Shown here piece after piece: positions 41,811 to 51,493 of a stretch of DNA of 64,000 bases. Each line of letters starts with the position of its first letter. The first letter of the stretch is position 1. A program made the position numbers and the translations under genes. The stretch is from Streptomyces decoyicus (GTDB lineage Bacteria; Actinomycetota; Actinomycetes; Streptomycetales; Streptomycetaceae), in contig NZ_CP082301.1 in the NCBI RefSeq assembly GCF_019880305.1, forward strand, positions 186,001 through 250,000. The letters run 5' to 3'. Under the pieces are notes generated by a model that was not told where the DNA came from, did not search any database, and saw only the letters and a list, made by a program, of their open reading frames with translations.

Positions 41811-43778
41811 TTACGGCGCATCCCGTCCGTTCGGGCGGTATTCCTCGGGGATCGGCTGCTCGAACCAGACGACCTTGCCGGTGCTCAGTCGTGTCGCTCC
41901 CCAGCGCTGCGCGAGCCGGTCGACCAGGAACAGACCGCGTCCGCCCTCGTCACCCGTCTGAGCTCGTCGCATCCGGGGTACCTGCGGTGAATCGTCGCCC
42001 ACTTCGCAGCGGAGCACATCGGTGCGAAGGAGCCGCAGCGCGATCGGCCGGTTGGCGTAGCGCACCGCGTTCGTCACCACCTCGCTGACCAGGAGCTCGG
42101 TCGTATCGAGCAGTGGGTCCAGGCCCCAGCGGTGCAGCGCTCTGCGGGTCAGTTGCCGGGCCCGGCCGGCCGTTTGCGGCTCGGGGTTGAGGAACCAGTA
42201 CGCGACATTGCGCGGCGGAAAACCGTCGAACCGGGCGGCGAGCAGCGCGACATCGTCGTCCCGGGCGTCCTGGTCCAGGATGGTCAGCACCGCGTCGCAG
42301 AGCATTTCCAGCGGCGGGGAGGCGACCACGGCGGCAGCGGCTTGCAGGCGGTCGCACAGCAGCTCCACTCCTGTCCAGACGTCCCTGCCCCGGGACTCGA
42401 CGAGACCGTCGGTGTACAGGAGCAGGGTCGCTCCCGTGGGCGCGGGCATCTCCACGGATTCGAAGGGGACGCCGCCCACACCGATCGGCGCGCCGGGCGG
42501 GATCCGGAGTACTTCGCCCGACCCGTCCGGGTGCAGGAGTACGGGGGGCAGATGGCCCGCGTCGGCCACCAGCAGCCGCTGCGATATGGGGTCGTAGACG
42601 GCGTAGAGGCAGGTCGCCATGTGCTCGCTGCCGAGACGCTGGGCCTGCTCGTCGAGGTGGTGCAGGACCTCTTCCGGCGGCAGGTCGAGCCCGGCGAGGG
42701 TCTGCACGGTGGTGCGCAGCTGCCCCATGATCGCGGCGGAGGTCATGGAGTGGCCCATCACGTCACCGACGACCAGCGCGACGCGGTTGCCGGGCAGCGG
42801 GATCGCGTCGTACCAGTCGCCGCCCACCTGGGAGGTCTCGGCGGCCGGCAGGTACCGGCTCGCCAGCCGGACACCCGTGGTCTCGGGGAGCGAGGAGGGC
42901 AGCATCGTGAGCTGGAGCGCGTCGGCGATCGAGGCTTCGTGCCCGTAGAGCGCCGCTTTGTCGACGCCGAAGGCGGTGTGGGTGGCGAGCTGGGAGGCGA
43001 CGAGGAGGTCGTCCCCCGTGAAGGCGATCCGCCCCGCGCCGCGCAGCAGGGCGACGGTTCCCATGAGGCGCCGGCGGCCGTACAGCGGGGCGATGATCAG
43101 CCGTCGGCCGGGTGACGGTGACGTCGGCATGCTCGCCACCGGCTCCAGCAGTTCGGTCACCGCGGGCGCGGTCTCCGGGGCGTCGCCGAACACGGGACGC
43201 CCGGTCAGCAGTAGCTCGGCGAACCGGCCGGTGACCGTCAGCTGCACGAAGTCCGCGGCTCCCGGAGGCGCTGCGGTGACCGAATCCTCCGGCCCCTGAG
43301 CGATGCTGTGCAGCCGCAGGACAAGCGGCTCGGCCGGCTGCCCCTCCCCGGCCGGAAGTGGATCACGCAGGTGGACGAGGATCGCGTCGGCGAACGTGGG
43401 GATCGCTGCCCGGCACAGTTCCCGGAGGGTTTCGTCCAGGTCGATTCCCCGGGCGATCCGCCGCGTGGCGGCTTCGAGGTACCGAAGCCGGTCGGTCGGT
43501 GTGCCGGGGGCCTGCTCCGCCTCGTCCCGGACGCCCTCCGCGGGGCGCTCGGCGGCGTCCGGGTCCGGGCCCGGCCGGGTGGTGCCGCGGCCGGGCGGGG
43601 CGGGGTCCTCCGGGGGCACGCTGTCGGGACGGCCGCTTCCGGGAGACGGCGGCCGGGATGCCGGGGCCGCGCCCGTGTCCACGGGCGCCGCGCTCACTGC
43701 CAGGTCCTCGGGCACACGACGACCCTCCGTCCCGGCGGAGAGCCTGCCGGGGCCTTGATCGGGGGTGCGGGGGTCCAT
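41811..43778 (-). CDS. GAF-SpoIIE (PP2C) phosphatase with C-terminal HATPase domain
   Basis: This 655-aa multidomain regulator begins with a Pro/Gly-rich N-terminal tail (~1-80) and a helix '[16 protein letters not shown]'-like linker region. A GAF domain (about 90-270: '[20 protein letters not shown]' to '[20 protein letters not shown]') is followed by a SpoIIE/PP2C phosphatase domain (about 280-490: '[20 protein letters not shown]', '[20 protein letters not shown]', '[20 protein letters not shown]', '[11 protein letters not shown]', carrying the metal-binding Asp residues). A GHKL ATPase of the anti-sigma kinase type (about 515-650: '[20 protein letters not shown]', '[19 protein letters not shown]') ends the protein. 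Phosphatase plus kinase in one protein implies it sets the phosphorylation of an anti-sigma antagonist. No antagonist gene is adjacent. A methyltransferase ends 47 bp upstream. Confidence 0.9.
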   Translation of the reverse strand: MDPRTPDQGPGRLSAGTEGRRVPEDLAVSAAPVDTGAAPASRPPSPGSGRPDSVPPEDPAPPGRGTTRPGPDPDAAERPAEGVRDEAEQAPGTPTDRLRYLEAATRRIARGIDLDETLRELCRAAIPTFADAILVHLRDPLPAGEGQPAEPLVLRLHSIAQGPEDSVTAAPPGAADFVQLTVTGRFAELLLTGRPVFGDAPETAPAVTELLEPVASMPTSPSPGRRLIIAPLYGRRRLMGTVALLRGAGRIAFTGDDLLVASQLATHTAFGVDKAALYGHEASIADALQLTMLPSSLPETTGVRLASRYLPAAETSQVGGDWYDAIPLPGNRVALVVGDVMGHSMTSAAIMGQLRTTVQTLAGLDLPPEEVLHHLDEQAQRLGSEHMATCLYAVYDPISQRLLVADAGHLPPVLLHPDGSGEVLRIPPGAPIGVGGVPFESVEMPAPTGATLLLYTDGLVESRGRDVWTGVELLCDRLQAAAAVVASPPLEMLCDAVLTILDQDARDDDVALLAARFDGFPPRNVAYWFLNPEPQTAGRARQLTRRALHRWGLDPLLDTTELLVSEVVTNAVRYANRPIALRLLRTDVLRCEVGDDSPQVPRMRRAQTGDEGGRGLFLVDRLAQRWGATRLSTGKVVWFEQPIPEEYRPNGRDAP

Positions 43779-43824
43779 TGCTCGTCTCGTCCGTCCGGTG
43801 GGCGCCAGGGACCGCGGGGCGGCC

Positions 43825-44526
43825 TCAGCCGCGTCGCGAGCAGTTGAGGAAAAGCTGTTCCTCGGGCGGCACGTCCGAGATCGCGGGGGCGTACGTGTAC
43901 GAGGACTCCTCGACGATCTCGAAGTCCGCCTCCTCGATGACCGTGCGCAGGTCGTCCCGCAGGTAGCCGGACACCCGGATGGTGTTGCCGAGGAACGGGA
44001 TCGTGAAGTAGTCCACATCGGCCTCCACCATCGACAGGGTGAACAGGCCACCGGGAACCAGCAGGCCGTGGATCGTCCGCAGCGCCCCGGGGATCTCGGC
44101 GCGCGGCAGCATCAGCAGGGAGAAAAAGGCCGCGACCGCGTCGAAACGTCCCAGGTCGTGGGCGCCGTCGGGTCCCAGGTCGGCGATGTCGAGCCGGTGG
44201 AACGTTGCACGGGGCACATATTCCCGGGCGAGGTCCACCATCCCCCGGGACAGGTCCACGCCGACCACCTCGAACCCCGCGTCCACCAGCTGCCGGGCGG
44301 TCGGGAGGCCGGTTCCACAGCCCAGATCCAGCACGCGGGACCCGGCGGGCAGCGCCCTGATCAGCCACTCGGCGGCGGTGAGCTGCCCCTTCTTGTACGG
44401 GAACGCCTCGTCGTAGCGGTCGCCGATCGCGTCGAACGCCTCGGCCTGCCCCTCCCGATCGGGCCGTGTGCCCTCGGGGGCGGCCTCATCGCTCTCGTAT
44501 CCGGTCTCCAGAAATCCTTCGCTCAC
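43825..44526 (-). CDS. Class I SAM-dependent methyltransferase
   Basis: This 233-aa protein starts at GTG 44526 with gaggcg upstream. Motif I is 'SRVLDLGCGTGLPTARQLVD'. 'EVVGVDLSRGMVDLAREYVP' holds the SAM-ribose acidic residue, and 'RFDAVAAFFSLLMLPRAEIP' and 'LLVPGGLFTLSMVEADVDYF' are motifs II and III. The N-terminus 'DREGQAEAFDAIGDRYDEAF' is typical of the UbiE/Methyltransf_25-like small-molecule group. Substrate unknown. The proximity to the SpoIIE gene (47 bp, same strand) suggests cotranscription. The divergent P450 lies about 450 bp upstream. Confidence 0.85.
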   Translation of the reverse strand: MSEGFLETGYESDEAAPEGTRPDREGQAEAFDAIGDRYDEAFPYKKGQLTAAEWLIRALPAGSRVLDLGCGTGLPTARQLVDAGFEVVGVDLSRGMVDLAREYVPRATFHRLDIADLGPDGAHDLGRFDAVAAFFSLLMLPRAEIPGALRTIHGLLVPGGLFTLSMVEADVDYFTIPFLGNTIRVSGYLRDDLRTVIEEADFEIVEESSYTYAPAISDVPPEEQLFLNCSRRG

Positions 44527-44981
44527 GAATGACGCCTCTTCACGTGCGTTTATTCGATTACCTCCATCATGCACCCCTCCCGGCCGCCACCGCGCCTTGC
44601 ACAGCAGGCCGCACGGGCGCGCACGGAGTGCGCACGGTGGCCCGGACCGGCCGCTCGTCCGGCAGCCCGACCGGCGGCTGGGCGCCCGCCTCAGGAGCGC
44701 GGGGGTGGCCGAGCGGGCGAGCGGGCGAGGAAGTGATGGGCTTCGGTCCGAAACAAGGGTCAGCTGCCGGTGCGGGCTGACGACGGCCACCTCCGAGGGC
44801 TTCTCCCCGCCCGCGTCGGCCGACCCACCACCACGCACCGGTGGCCGGGCACCGCACTGCCGAACGCCCCATCGGACGCGCGCAGTTGAGCGTCGGCGTA
44901 ACGGTTTGCGGAGCGGCCGCCACGGATAGTTCCCCCGTACCCAGAAGTACCGCGGCACAGGTCACGGGGACAGGAGACCAG
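44527..44981. other. Divergent intergenic region between methyltransferase and P450
   Basis: No gene is supported on either strand. Promoters for both divergent genes must lie here. The caggaga before 44982 is the P450 ribosome site. No strong operator palindrome was seen. Confidence 0.4.
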
Positions 44982-46187
44982 ATGGCAACGGAACCGGTGG
45001 AGGCCCTCGACCTGGCGGCGTTAGGGGAGGATTACGTCCGCGATCCGCACAAGGTGTACGCGCGGCTGCGCGAGCGGGGGCCCGTGCACCGCGTACGTCT
45101 CCCGGAGGGCACGGTCGTCTGGCTGGTCGTCGGCTACGACGAGGTGCGCGCGGCCCTCAGCGATCCCCGCCTGTCGAAGGAGTGGCGGCACGTCTCGTCC
45201 GCGCAGCCCATGCAGCCGGTGTCCATCGGTGTGTCGATGCTCCGCTCCAATGCGCCGCAGCACACCCGCATCCGCGGACTGGTCGCCCGTGCCTTCACCG
45301 CGCGTCGGGTGGCGTCCCTCGCGCCACGCATCCAGGAGATGACCGACGAGCTGCTGGCGGCGATGCTCGCCGTACCCGAAGGCCGCGCCGACCTCGTCGA
45401 GGCGCTGTCCTTCCCGCTCCCGGTCACCGTCATCTGCGAGCTCTTGGGAGTGCCCTTCCTGGAGCGGGACGTCTTCCGCACCTGGACCGACATCCTGATG
45501 GTCGGTGCCGCGACGCCGCAGACCAGGGAAGCCCTGACAGCCATGGCCGGCTACCTCGACGACCTGGTGAAGGCGAAGCGCGCCCGGCCCGGCGACGATC
45601 TGCTGACCGATCTGATCGCGGTGAGCGACGAGGACGGCGACCGGCTCAGCCAGGTGGAACTCCTGGGAATGGCACAGTTGTTGCTGATCGCGGGCTACGA
45701 GACCACCGCCAATCTGATCTCCAACGGTGTCCTGGCGCTGCTCACCCACCCGGATCAACTCGCCCTGCTGCGCGCCGACCTGTCCCTCATCGACGGCGCG
45801 GTCGAGGAGATGCTGCGCTATGAGGGGCCACTGGAGACCTCCACGTTCCGTTTCACCCTCGAGCCGACCGAGATCGCGGGCACGGTGGTCCCAGGTGGCG
45901 GCGAGGTGGTGCTCCCCGTGATCGCCGACTCGGGACGCGACCCCCTCCGGTTCGACGATCCCGGCCGCTTCGACATCACCCGCGACGCCAGGGGCCATGT
46001 GGCCTTCGGCCATGGCATCCACTTCTGCCTCGGGGCCCCGCTCGCCCGGCTGGAGGCGCGGATCGCGGTGCGCACGCTCCTGGAGCGCTGCCCGAAACTG
46101 GAGCTGGACGCCCATCCCGCCGACCTGTCCTGGCGGTTGGGCGCCTTGCTCCGTGGTCCGCGGAGTCTTCCCGTCCGCTGGTCGTGA
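44982..46187 (+). CDS. Cytochrome P450 (soluble bacterial type)
   Basis: This 401-aa protein is the normal length for a Streptomyces class I P450. The I-helix motif is 'LLIAGYETTANLISNG' (residues 235-250; A-G-Y-E-T-T with the acid-alcohol pair). The ExxR is Glu276-Arg279 ('VEEMLRYEG'). The haem loop 'FGHGIHFCLGAPLARLEARI' has Cys349 as thiolate ligand. The N-terminal 'DPHKVYARLRERGPVHRVRL' and 'RSNAPQHTRIRGLVARAFT' resemble the CYP107/105 grouping that hydroxylates polyketides and other xenobiotics. It needs a ferredoxin and reductase, neither of which is adjacent. A long hairpin ends both this gene and the convergent lipoprotein gene. Confidence 0.92.
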   Translation: MATEPVEALDLAALGEDYVRDPHKVYARLRERGPVHRVRLPEGTVVWLVVGYDEVRAALSDPRLSKEWRHVSSAQPMQPVSIGVSMLRSNAPQHTRIRGLVARAFTARRVASLAPRIQEMTDELLAAMLAVPEGRADLVEALSFPLPVTVICELLGVPFLERDVFRTWTDILMVGAATPQTREALTAMAGYLDDLVKAKRARPGDDLLTDLIAVSDEDGDRLSQVELLGMAQLLLIAGYETTANLISNGVLALLTHPDQLALLRADLSLIDGAVEEMLRYEGPLETSTFRFTLEPTEIAGTVVPGGGEVVLPVIADSGRDPLRFDDPGRFDITRDARGHVAFGHGIHFCLGAPLARLEARIAVRTLLERCPKLELDAHPADLSWRLGALLRGPRSLPVRWS

Positions 46188-46271
46188 GGGACCTTGCCGG
46201 CAGGGCATCCCGGCGGATGGTGGCGTTGGCGATCGGTCGGTCAGCTCCGCCGCTCCGTACGAAACGTACGA

Positions 46272-46315
46272 ACGCCGGTGGCCGTACCCCACCCTTCGGG
46301 TACGGCCACCGGCGT
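46272..46315. terminator. Bidirectional terminator hairpin, 18-bp perfect stem
   Basis: Bases 46272-46289 pair exactly with 46298-46315 around an eight-base loop. It lies between the P450 stop (46187) and the convergent lipoprotein stop (46339), so it can serve transcripts from both sides. Confidence 0.85.
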
Positions 46316-46338
46316 CAGTGCTCCTGCTGCTCAGCGGG

Positions 46339-48033
46339 CTACTTGGTGAAGCCGATGCGCTCGTAGACCACGTCGGTCATGCCGAGCGCACCCATGTTGA
46401 CGAGGTTCTTCTTGATCGCCGCGATGTCGGGGCGCTGGTAGAGCGGCAGGACTCCGGCGAGCTGCCACGCCTCGGCGTCGGCCTGGTTGGTCTGCTTGAG
46501 CGCGCCGGCCGGGTCGGCGGCATTGGCGCTGGCGGCGTGGAGGAGGTCGTCCAGCTTCTTGCTGCCGACGTTGGCGTCGTTGTTGCCGCCCTTGGCGCTG
46601 TAGACGTTGGTGGATCCACTGGCGGCGAACGGCGTGCCGAGCAGGGTGTAGGGCGTGATGTCGAAGTCGCCGGGGGTGATGTACTTGTCGAAGAAGTCGT
46701 TGAACGGCACCGTCTGGACCTGAAGCTTGACGCCGACCTGCTGGTACATCTGCGTCAGCATCGACCCTTCGTTGGTGGCCGCGGGCGTGTTCGCCGGGAT
46801 GATGAACCGCAGCGACAGCTCCTGGCCGCCCTTCTTACGGGTCTTGCCGCTGAGCTTCCAGCCGGCCTCGTCGAGCAGCTTTCCGGCCGCCTTCGGGTCG
46901 TACTTGCCGAGCTTGCCCGAGTTGTCCTGGTACCCCTTCTGGTTGGCGATCAGGAGGTGGTTGTCCATGGTGGAGGGCTTCCAGCCCAGGCCCTTGAGGT
47001 CCGACTTGGCGATCGTCGCGCGGTCGGTGGCCATGAAGAGCGCCTGGCGGACCTTGGGGTCCTTCAGCTTGCCGCTCTCGCCGTTGAAGGTGAGCTGACG
47101 GTAGTTGGGGCCGCCCGCTTCACGGAGCTCTCCGGCCGACACCTTGGACGCCTGCTTGAAGGCGGAGGAGTCGCCGCCGACGTCGAAGTAGTCGACCTCA
47201 CCGTTGGCGAAGGCGCCGGGCATCGAGGTGCTGTCCATCGCATGGAAGACGATCTTGTCCAGCTTGGGCTTGTCACCCCACCACTTCGGATCGGCCACCA
47301 CGGTGACGGTCTTGGCGGACTTGTCGATGCTGCCCAGCTTGAAGGCGTTGCCGGTGACCGGGATCTTGTTGACGTAGGCGGTGTTGAAGGCCTTGGCTTC
47401 CGAGACGTACTTCGCGGGGTACAGCGGCTGGTTGGCCGATGCGTTGAACATGCCCTTCCAGTCCGCGAACGGCTTGACGAAGGTCATGACGGCCTCGTAG
47501 TCGTCCTTGCCCTTCTTGACGTCCTCCACCTGGTCGAAGCCGACGGTGGATCCCACCTTGTACGCCTTGTCGTGACCGTCGAGGGCCTTCGTGTTGGCCG
47601 CGAGGTCCTTCCAGGTGATGGGCGTGCCGTCGGACCACTTGGCCTTGGGGTTCAGATGCCAGGTGACGACCTGCTTGCCCTTGACCGTCGCGGACGAGGC
47701 GTCCAGCAGGAACGCCTTGTTGGGGTTCTGCACCCCGTGCGCGTTCGAATGCCACAGGCTCGGCATCAGGGACTTCATGACATCCGTAGGACCGACTTGC
47801 AGGCCGTCGACCTCCGCGATGTTCCACTGGGTGGCGAACACGGGGATGGCCCAGTTCATCGTCCCGCCCTGCTTGAGCTTCGCGGGGTCCGTCGCCTTGA
47901 TGTTGACGGCGGTCGTCCCCGGCGGAGCCTTCTGCTGGGCGTCGTCGCTGTCCGAGCCGCCGCAGGCGGTCAGTGCCAGCGACGACACGGTGAGGGTCGC
48001 GACGAGGGCGAGTGGATATCGGGAGACCTTCAC
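46339..48033 (-). CDS. ABC-transporter substrate-binding lipoprotein, family 5 (peptide/oligopeptide type)
   Basis: This 564-aa protein starts at GTG 48033 with aggaagagg upstream. A signal peptide ends in the lipobox 'SSLALTAC', so the Cys is lipidated and the protein is anchored outside the membrane. The mature domain has the family 5 (DppA/OppA) order: 'KLKQGGTMNWAIPVF', 'WHLNPKAKWSDGTPITWKDL', 'PKVRQALFMATDRATIAKSD', 'NDFFDKYITPGDFDITPYTL', 'LYQRPDIAAIKKNL'. It captures oligopeptides or similar ligands for the permeases. It is the last gene of the four-gene operon (permease B, permease C, ATPase, lipoprotein) and ends at the shared hairpin. Confidence 0.92.
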   Translation of the reverse strand: MKVSRYPLALVATLTVSSLALTACGGSDSDDAQQKAPPGTTAVNIKATDPAKLKQGGTMNWAIPVFATQWNIAEVDGLQVGPTDVMKSLMPSLWHSNAHGVQNPNKAFLLDASSATVKGKQVVTWHLNPKAKWSDGTPITWKDLAANTKALDGHDKAYKVGSTVGFDQVEDVKKGKDDYEAVMTFVKPFADWKGMFNASANQPLYPAKYVSEAKAFNTAYVNKIPVTGNAFKLGSIDKSAKTVTVVADPKWWGDKPKLDKIVFHAMDSTSMPGAFANGEVDYFDVGGDSSAFKQASKVSAGELREAGGPNYRQLTFNGESGKLKDPKVRQALFMATDRATIAKSDLKGLGWKPSTMDNHLLIANQKGYQDNSGKLGKYDPKAAGKLLDEAGWKLSGKTRKKGGQELSLRFIIPANTPAATNEGSMLTQMYQQVGVKLQVQTVPFNDFFDKYITPGDFDITPYTLLGTPFAASGSTNVYSAKGGNNDANVGSKKLDDLLHAASANAADPAGALKQTNQADAEAWQLAGVLPLYQRPDIAAIKKNLVNMGALGMTDVVYERIGFTK

Positions 48034-48106
48034 GGATGCCTCTTCCTGAGCTGTCGAAAACGTGCCGGCTACGGATGTGCGGGTGCGGAGCGGACGTGCG
48101 GGCGGA

Positions 48107-50242
48107 TCAGTGCGCTGCGGGCTCGACGACATCGAGCGGCGTCGCGTAGTGGCAGGCCGCAGCGTGGTCCGTGCCGAGGACGGCCGTGGCCGGGTCCTCG
48201 TCCCGGCAGCGCGCCTGCTCGCTGTCGTTGAGCCCGGCGTACTTCGGGCAGCGGCCGGCGAAGCGGCAGCCGGACGGCACGTCCGCCGGACTGGGCAGGT
48301 CGCCGCTGAGCAGGATCCTGGTGCGTTCCCGCTCCTTGCGCGGGTCGGGCAGCGGGACCGCGGACAGCAGCGCCTGGGTGTACGGGTGGGACGGCGCGGC
48401 GAAGACGTCGTCGGCCGCGCCGAGCTCCACGATCCGGCCGAGGTACATCACCGCGATGCGGTCGGCGATATGCCGTACGACGGACAGGTCGTGGGCGACG
48501 AAGAGGTAGCTGAGCCCGAGGCGGGTCTTCAGCTCGTCGAGGAGGTTGAGGACGCCCGCCTGGATGGACACATCGAGGGCGGAGACCGGCTCGTCGAGAA
48601 TAACCAGCTTGGGTTCCAGCGCGAGGGCTCGGGCGATGGAGATGCGCTGGCGCTGGCCGCCGGAGAACTCCTGCGGGTAGCGGTCGGCGTGCTCGGCCTC
48701 CAGGCCGACCATGTCGAGGAGTTCGGGGATGCGGGCGGCGATGCGCTCCTTGTCCCAGCCGTGTGTCTTCAGCGGCTCGGCGAGGATGTCGCCGACCGGC
48801 ATCCGGGCGTCGAGCGCCGCCATCGGGTCCTGGAAGACGATCTGCATGTCGCGGCGGAGCCCCTTGCGGTCCGCCCGGCTCAGGCCGCGGATGTCCTTGC
48901 CGAAGACGGTGACGGTGCCGGCCTGGCCGCTGGGCAGGTCGAGGATCTCCAGCAGGGTGGTGGTCTTGCCGCAGCCGGACTCACCGACCAGGCCCAGCGT
49001 CTCGCCCTCGCGGATGTCCAGGCTGATGCCGTCCACGGCCCGTACGGTGCCGACGGTGCGCTTGACGATGGCGCCCTTGGTGAGGGGGAAGTGCTTGACG
49101 AGCCCGTCGAGTGCGAGAACGGTGGGGCGCTCGTGGCGCGGCAGCCGCTCGATCGCGCCGGCTTCCGGGAGGACCGGCACCGGGTAGACGGCGTCGCGGT
49201 CGAGCCCGGCGCCGATCTCGTGCGCGCGATGGCAGGCGGTCGGATGGCCGGAACCCTCGGCGACGGTCAACTCCGGTTCCACCGTGTGGCACTCGTCGAT
49301 CGCAATCGGGCAGCGCGGGGCGAACGGGCAGCCGGGCGCCAGGTCGACCATCTTGGGCGGATTGCCGTCGATGGGGGTGAGGGCACGGCGCGCGGTGCCC
49401 TCCGTCCTGGCTTCGTCCAGCCGCGGGATCGAGCCGAGCAGGCCGATGGTGTACGGCATCCGCGGCCGGTAGTAGACCTCGTCCACCGGGCCCGCCTCGA
49501 CCGGCTTGCCCGCGTACATGACCTGCACGCGGTCGGCGAAACCGGCGATGACACCGAGGTCATGGGTGATCATGACGATGGCGGCGCCGGTGACCTCCTG
49601 GGCGGTCTTGAGCACCTCCAGGACCTGGGCCTGGATGGTCACATCCAGGGCGGTGGTGGGCTCGTCGGCGATGATGACCTTGGGGTCGTTGGCGATGGCC
49701 ATGGCGATCATCGCGCGCTGGCGCATACCGCCGGAGAACTCGTGGGGGAACGCGTCCACCCGGCGCTTGGAGTCGGGGATGCCGACCACGTCGAGGAGGT
49801 CGACGGCCCGTTTGCGGGCGACCTTCTTGTCCAGCGACTGATGGGCCTGGACGGCCTCGATGATCTGGTCGCCGATGGTGTAGACGGGGGTCAGCGCGGA
49901 CAGCGGGTCCTGGAAGACCATGCCGATGTCCTTGCCGCGGATCTTCGACATGGCGGCGTCGCCGAGGCCGAGCAGTTCGCGCCCGGCGAGCTTGACCGAC
50001 CCGGCGACCTCGGCGCTCTCGGGGAGCAGCCCGAGTACGGCCATGGACGAGACGGACTTTCCGGAGCCGGACTCGCCGACGATGCCGAGCACCTCGCCCG
50101 GACGCACGGCGTAGGAGACGCCGCGTACGGCCTGCACGTCGCCCGCTTCGCTCGGGAAGGAGACCGTCAGATCGCTGACGTCGAGGACGGGCTGCGCCGC
50201 GTCGGGAGCCTCGGTGGGCTGGGACGGCCTGGTCTCGGTCAC
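48107..50242 (-). CDS. Fused double ABC ATPase (DppD-DppF type)
   Basis: This 711-aa protein starts at GTG 50242 with aggaagga upstream. The first ATPase (about 15-290) has Walker A 'GIVGESGSGKSVSSMAVLG', signature 'FSGGMRQRAMIAMAIANDP', Walker B 'VIIADEPTTALDVTI' and the C-terminal oligopeptide-family tail 'GCPFAPRCPIAIDECHTVEP'. The second (about 340-690) has 'GLVGESGCGKTTTLLEILDL', 'EFSGGQRQRISIARALALEP', 'LVILDEPVSALDVSIQAGVL' and the tail 'GCRFAGRCPKYAGLNDSEQA'. The two Cys-rich tails are the (4Fe-4S)-like C-terminal domains usual in DppD/DppF. It powers import through the permeases, with both nucleotide sites on one chain. Confidence 0.93.
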   Translation of the reverse strand: MTETRPSQPTEAPDAAQPVLDVSDLTVSFPSEAGDVQAVRGVSYAVRPGEVLGIVGESGSGKSVSSMAVLGLLPESAEVAGSVKLAGRELLGLGDAAMSKIRGKDIGMVFQDPLSALTPVYTIGDQIIEAVQAHQSLDKKVARKRAVDLLDVVGIPDSKRRVDAFPHEFSGGMRQRAMIAMAIANDPKVIIADEPTTALDVTIQAQVLEVLKTAQEVTGAAIVMITHDLGVIAGFADRVQVMYAGKPVEAGPVDEVYYRPRMPYTIGLLGSIPRLDEARTEGTARRALTPIDGNPPKMVDLAPGCPFAPRCPIAIDECHTVEPELTVAEGSGHPTACHRAHEIGAGLDRDAVYPVPVLPEAGAIERLPRHERPTVLALDGLVKHFPLTKGAIVKRTVGTVRAVDGISLDIREGETLGLVGESGCGKTTTLLEILDLPSGQAGTVTVFGKDIRGLSRADRKGLRRDMQIVFQDPMAALDARMPVGDILAEPLKTHGWDKERIAARIPELLDMVGLEAEHADRYPQEFSGGQRQRISIARALALEPKLVILDEPVSALDVSIQAGVLNLLDELKTRLGLSYLFVAHDLSVVRHIADRIAVMYLGRIVELGAADDVFAAPSHPYTQALLSAVPLPDPRKERERTRILLSGDLPSPADVPSGCRFAGRCPKYAGLNDSEQARCRDEDPATAVLGTDHAAACHYATPLDVVEPAAH

Positions 50243-50312
50243 CGTCGGGGTCCTTCCTGGGGCGCGCGGTGCGCGGGGTACTGGTGCTGATGCTGGGGGT
50301 GGACGACGCGCT

Positions 50313-51386
50313 TCACGAGGCGGCGCCCTGGCTGCCGGCGGACGTCTCGGGCTCGTCGGGGCGCGTGCCGGAAGCCGTCGCCTGAGCCGGAAGCACCGCG
50401 CCCGTGGCCGGTCGCTGCTGCTTCGGCTGCTTCTTCTTGCGGGGCGAACGTGCCTTTGCGCCCGACGCGTTGGGGTCGAGAGCGTCGCGCAGCCCATCGC
50501 CGACGAAGGAGATGGAGACGCCGATCAGCACCAGACAGCCGGCCGGGAAGAAGAACAGCCACGGGTAGGTGGAAGCGTTGGTGGTGTTGTCGGCGATCAC
50601 CGTGCCGAGGGAGACATCGGGTGCCTGCACGCCGAATCCGAAGTACGACAGGCTGCTCTCGCCGATGACCGCCGCGCCGACCTGGATGACGGTGTCGATG
50701 ATGAGCATCGAGGCCATGCTGGGCAGGATGTGCCGGAAGATGATGACCGGCGCGGGGACGCCCATGTACTTGGCGGCCTTGACGAACTCACGGTCCTTGA
50801 GGGTGAAGGTCATCGAGCGTACGACGCGGCCGGTGACCATCCAGCTGAAGGCGCCGAGCAGGACCACGAAGATCAGCCAGGTGGCGCCGCGGAAGGCGGG
50901 CGACAGGACGGCGATGATCAGGAACGAGGGCATCACCAGCAGCAGGTCGACGATCCACATCAGCACCCGGTCGGTCCAGCCGCCGAAGTACGCGGCGAAG
51001 GCGCCGACCGTGGCGGCCAGGAAGGTGGAGATGACACCGACGAGAAGGCCGATGATCAGGGACTTCTGGAGACCTCGCATCGTGAGCGAGAAGAGGTCGA
51101 CGCCGCCTTGCGTGGTGCCCCACCAGTGGTCCTCGGAGGGGCTGGCGAGGAAGTTCATGAAGTCGTGCTGCTGGTAGTCCCACTTGGTGAGGAGCGGGCC
51201 GCCGTATGCGCCGAGGAACAGCAGCACCAGCAGGAAAAGTCCGAACAGTGCCAGTCGGTTCCGGGTGAAGCGACGGACCGTCAGCCGCAGCCGGGAGGTA
51301 CGGGCCTTGGCGGGGCGGCCTTCGGCTTCGGTGGGCGGGACGGGGCCGGGAACCGGTTCGGTCGCGGGGGGCAGCTGGACGCTCAT
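50313..51386 (-). CDS. ABC permease, DppC/OppC type
   Basis: This 357-aa protein has a long soluble N-terminus ('PPATEPVPGPVPPTEAEGRP'), then helix 1 ('RNRLALFGLFLLVLLFLGAY'), an extracytoplasmic segment ('DHWWGTTQGGVDLFSLTMRG', the G-T-D/T-x-x-G-x-D motif) and five more helices. The EAA loop is 'DREFVKAAKYMGVPAPVIIF'. A basic C-terminal tail follows. This is the DppC half of the translocation channel; its partner is the frameshifted upstream gene. The ATG has caggagag upstream. Confidence 0.92.
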   Translation of the reverse strand: MSVQLPPATEPVPGPVPPTEAEGRPAKARTSRLRLTVRRFTRNRLALFGLFLLVLLFLGAYGGPLLTKWDYQQHDFMNFLASPSEDHWWGTTQGGVDLFSLTMRGLQKSLIIGLLVGVISTFLAATVGAFAAYFGGWTDRVLMWIVDLLLVMPSFLIIAVLSPAFRGATWLIFVVLLGAFSWMVTGRVVRSMTFTLKDREFVKAAKYMGVPAPVIIFRHILPSMASMLIIDTVIQVGAAVIGESSLSYFGFGVQAPDVSLGTVIADNTTNASTYPWLFFFPAGCLVLIGVSISFVGDGLRDALDPNASGAKARSPRKKKQPKQQRPATGAVLPAQATASGTRPDEPETSAGSQGAAS

Positions 51387-51441
51387 CGCGCGCTCTCCTG
51401 AGGGGCGGTGGGGGGGGTGGGGGCCGGTCGGCGACGGGGAT

Positions 51442-51491
51442 ACCTCCCAGCGGTGGCTGGGGGTGGGGCACCTCCCAGCGGTGGCTGGGGG
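51442..51491. repeat. Two copies of a 22-bp hairpin-forming repeat
   Basis: acctcccagcggtggctggg plus two further g is found at 51442-51463 and again, exactly, at 51470-51491 (28-bp period). Each copy can fold as cccagc-ggtg-gctggg. They sit in the gap between the permease B stop (51494) and permease C start (51386). They belong to the kind of short palindromic motif that recurs in Streptomyces intergenic DNA. Confidence 0.85.
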
Positions 51492-51493
51492 AG

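Noticed and set aside
45021..46292. Long minus-strand frame opposite the cytochrome P450
   Set aside because: It is a GC-rich shadow frame with no family resemblance; the plus-strand P450 has every catalytic motif.
46015..50290. Very long plus-strand frames opposite the ABC importer genes
   Set aside because: They mirror the codon bias of the minus-strand ABC proteins and have no homology-like features.
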